Assembly: GCA_963826475.1 (NCBI GenBank)
Contig: CAWGXC010000004.1
Coordinates: 62,001 to 126,000, forward strand
Direction of reading: 5' to 3'
Source: RHKX01 sp963826475
Lineage (GTDB): Bacteria > Actinomycetota > Thermoleophilia > Solirubrobacterales > 70-9
Length of the DNA: 64,000 nt
Shown one piece after another: positions 63,160-64,000 of the stretch. A program made the position numbers and the translations under genes. How positions within the stretch are numbered: position 1 is the first letter of the stretch; each line of letters starts with the position of its first letter. The notes under the pieces were generated by a model. That model was not told where the DNA came from. It was given only the letters and a program-made list of their open reading frames with translations, and did not search any database.

Positions 63160-64000
63160 CTAGCCGAGCTCGCGCTGCCACATCTCCAGGCAGAGGAGCG
63201 CCCAGATCTGGTGGGAGCGATCCGCGCTACCGGAGTCATGAGCGTCGAGTAGGGAGCGCACCGAAGCGGGCTCGAGGAGCCCTCGGTCCAGGGTGGAGGC
63301 GTCCAGCAGGATCTCCCGCGACCAATCGCGCAGGTCGCCGCGCAGCCAGGAGCCCAGCGGCACGCCGAAGCCCCGCTTGGGACCGTTCAGGATCTGGTCC
63401 GGAAGCCGATCGCGATAGGCCCGGCGCAGGATCCACTTCTTCCCGCCGAGGCGGGCCTTGTACCGAGGGGGCAGCGATGCGGCGAACTGCATGAGGGAGG
63501 GATCGAGCAGCGGGGAGCGAGCCTCGAGCGAGTAGGCCATCGAGGCGATGTCGATCTTCGGCAGCAGATCCCCGGGCAGGTAGCTGGCGACGTCGACGGC
63601 GAGGATCCGATCCAGGGGCGCGACCGAGCCGGCGCTTCGCCATGGATCTCCGATCACCGCCTCCGCCCTGGCCGGATCGACCTGCTCCCTGATGGCGGGG
63701 GCGAGCAGGGCCGAGCGAGCCGCGCTCCCGAAGATCCCGACGTGCTCTGCGTATCTCGTCTGCGCGTCCTCCTCCATCCCGTCGAAGAAGCGCGACGCGT
63801 AGCCGCGATATCCGCTGCGCTCTCCCGAGGAAATCGTCGAAGCCGCTCCTGAGAGAGCTTTCCTGATGCCGCGAGGGATCCGGTCCAGATGGGTCCCGAG
63901 CGCGTCGGCGACGTGCCGTCGGTAGCCGGCGAAGCTCTCGTCGCCCCCGTCACCGTTCAGCGCCACGGTGACGTGCCGCCTGGTCATCTCCGCCAGGTAG
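63160..64000 (-). CDS. asparagine synthase (glutamine-hydrolysing)-like, C-terminal part
   Basis: Partial: the 5' end lies beyond the window. The visible 280 residues are the synthetase domain: VALNGDGGDESFAGYRR (the SGGxDS-like/GGDE region), LDRILAVDVASYLPGDLLPK, MAYSLEARSPLLD and LPDQILNGPKRGFGVPLGSW. In polysaccharide clusters such AsnB-like proteins often amidate uronic acids, a role that would fit the WlbA/B/C-like set; this is inferred. Confidence 0.9.
   Translation of the reverse strand, partial: YLAEMTRRHVTVALNGDGGDESFAGYRRHVADALGTHLDRIPRGIRKALSGAASTISSGERSGYRGYASRFFDGMEEDAQTRYAEHVGIFGSAARSALLAPAIREQVDPARAEAVIGDPWRSAGSVAPLDRILAVDVASYLPGDLLPKIDIASMAYSLEARSPLLDPSLMQFAASLPPRYKARLGGKKWILRRAYRDRLPDQILNGPKRGFGVPLGSWLRGDLRDWSREILLDASTLDRGLLEPASVRSLLDAHDSGSADRSHQIWALLCLEMWQRELG

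Overview
The window is a GC-rich bacterial chromosome segment with dense, mostly co-directional genes, many ATGA/GTGA stop-start overlaps and frequent GTG and TTG starts. Gene content (heme A synthase CtaA, cobalamin-type ribonucleotide reductase, family 5 uracil-DNA glycosylase, actinobacterial-looking c-di-AMP riboswitch, an archaeal-looking topoisomerase I) suggests a high-GC actinomycetote, plausibly Thermoleophilia/Solirubrobacterales. That placement is inference; there is no rRNA in the window.

Layout. 0-9 kb: housekeeping and envelope genes, including a DsbA-like protein, an NlpC/P60-like hydrolase under a c-di-AMP riboswitch, NAD(P)-binding proteins, CtaA, two tandem paralogous lipoproteins and a frameshifted nrdJ. 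9-20 kb: hemolysin III-like protein, GNAT, siroheme-type dehydrogenase, GalE, then topA-tmk-holB followed by a histidine kinase/response regulator pair and gluQ. 20-34 kb: tRNA-Thr(CGT), two secreted proteins, ArsR-MMPL, YkvA-like and TatA-like proteins, a 2-hydroxyacid dehydrogenase, GT2, Lon, MarR, DUF2304-GT2, UDG, a degenerate EAL protein and PgsA. 34-41 kb: a ROK repressor divergent from a sugar ABC transporter (binding protein, ATPase, permease), then a penicillin-acylase-family hydrolase. 41-44 kb: FolE2/MptA, a primary-type sigma factor, and a compact locus where an I-Ssp6803I-like PD-(D/E)XK nuclease ORF, preceded by a perfect LexA (SOS) box, reads in frame through tRNA-Tyr; tRNA-Thr(GGT) follows on the other strand.

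44-64 kb is a surface polysaccharide cluster: WlbA-, WlbB- and WlbC-like sugar-modifying enzymes, a polyprenyl-phosphate sugar transferase that starts the chain, glycosyltransferases (DUF354, GT4, GT2), a methyltransferase, a MurJ/Wzx-like flippase, two Wzy/WaaL-like membrane proteins, a Wzz-like chain-length protein, two paralogous secreted glycoside-hydrolase-like proteins, and an asparagine synthase-like protein running off the end. Together these look like a Wzx/Wzy-type exopolysaccharide or capsule pathway, perhaps with a 2,3-diamino-uronic acid sugar.

Several genes (nrdJ, the sugar ABC ATPase and permease, a VpsJ-like gene, one O-antigen ligase-like gene, probably the GT4 gene) carry frameshifts. 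Almost all are explained by one extra base, so sequence error is likely, but nrdJ alone has four. Intergenic gaps repeatedly hold strong palindromes, some of them recurrent, which suggests REP/MITE-like repeat families.
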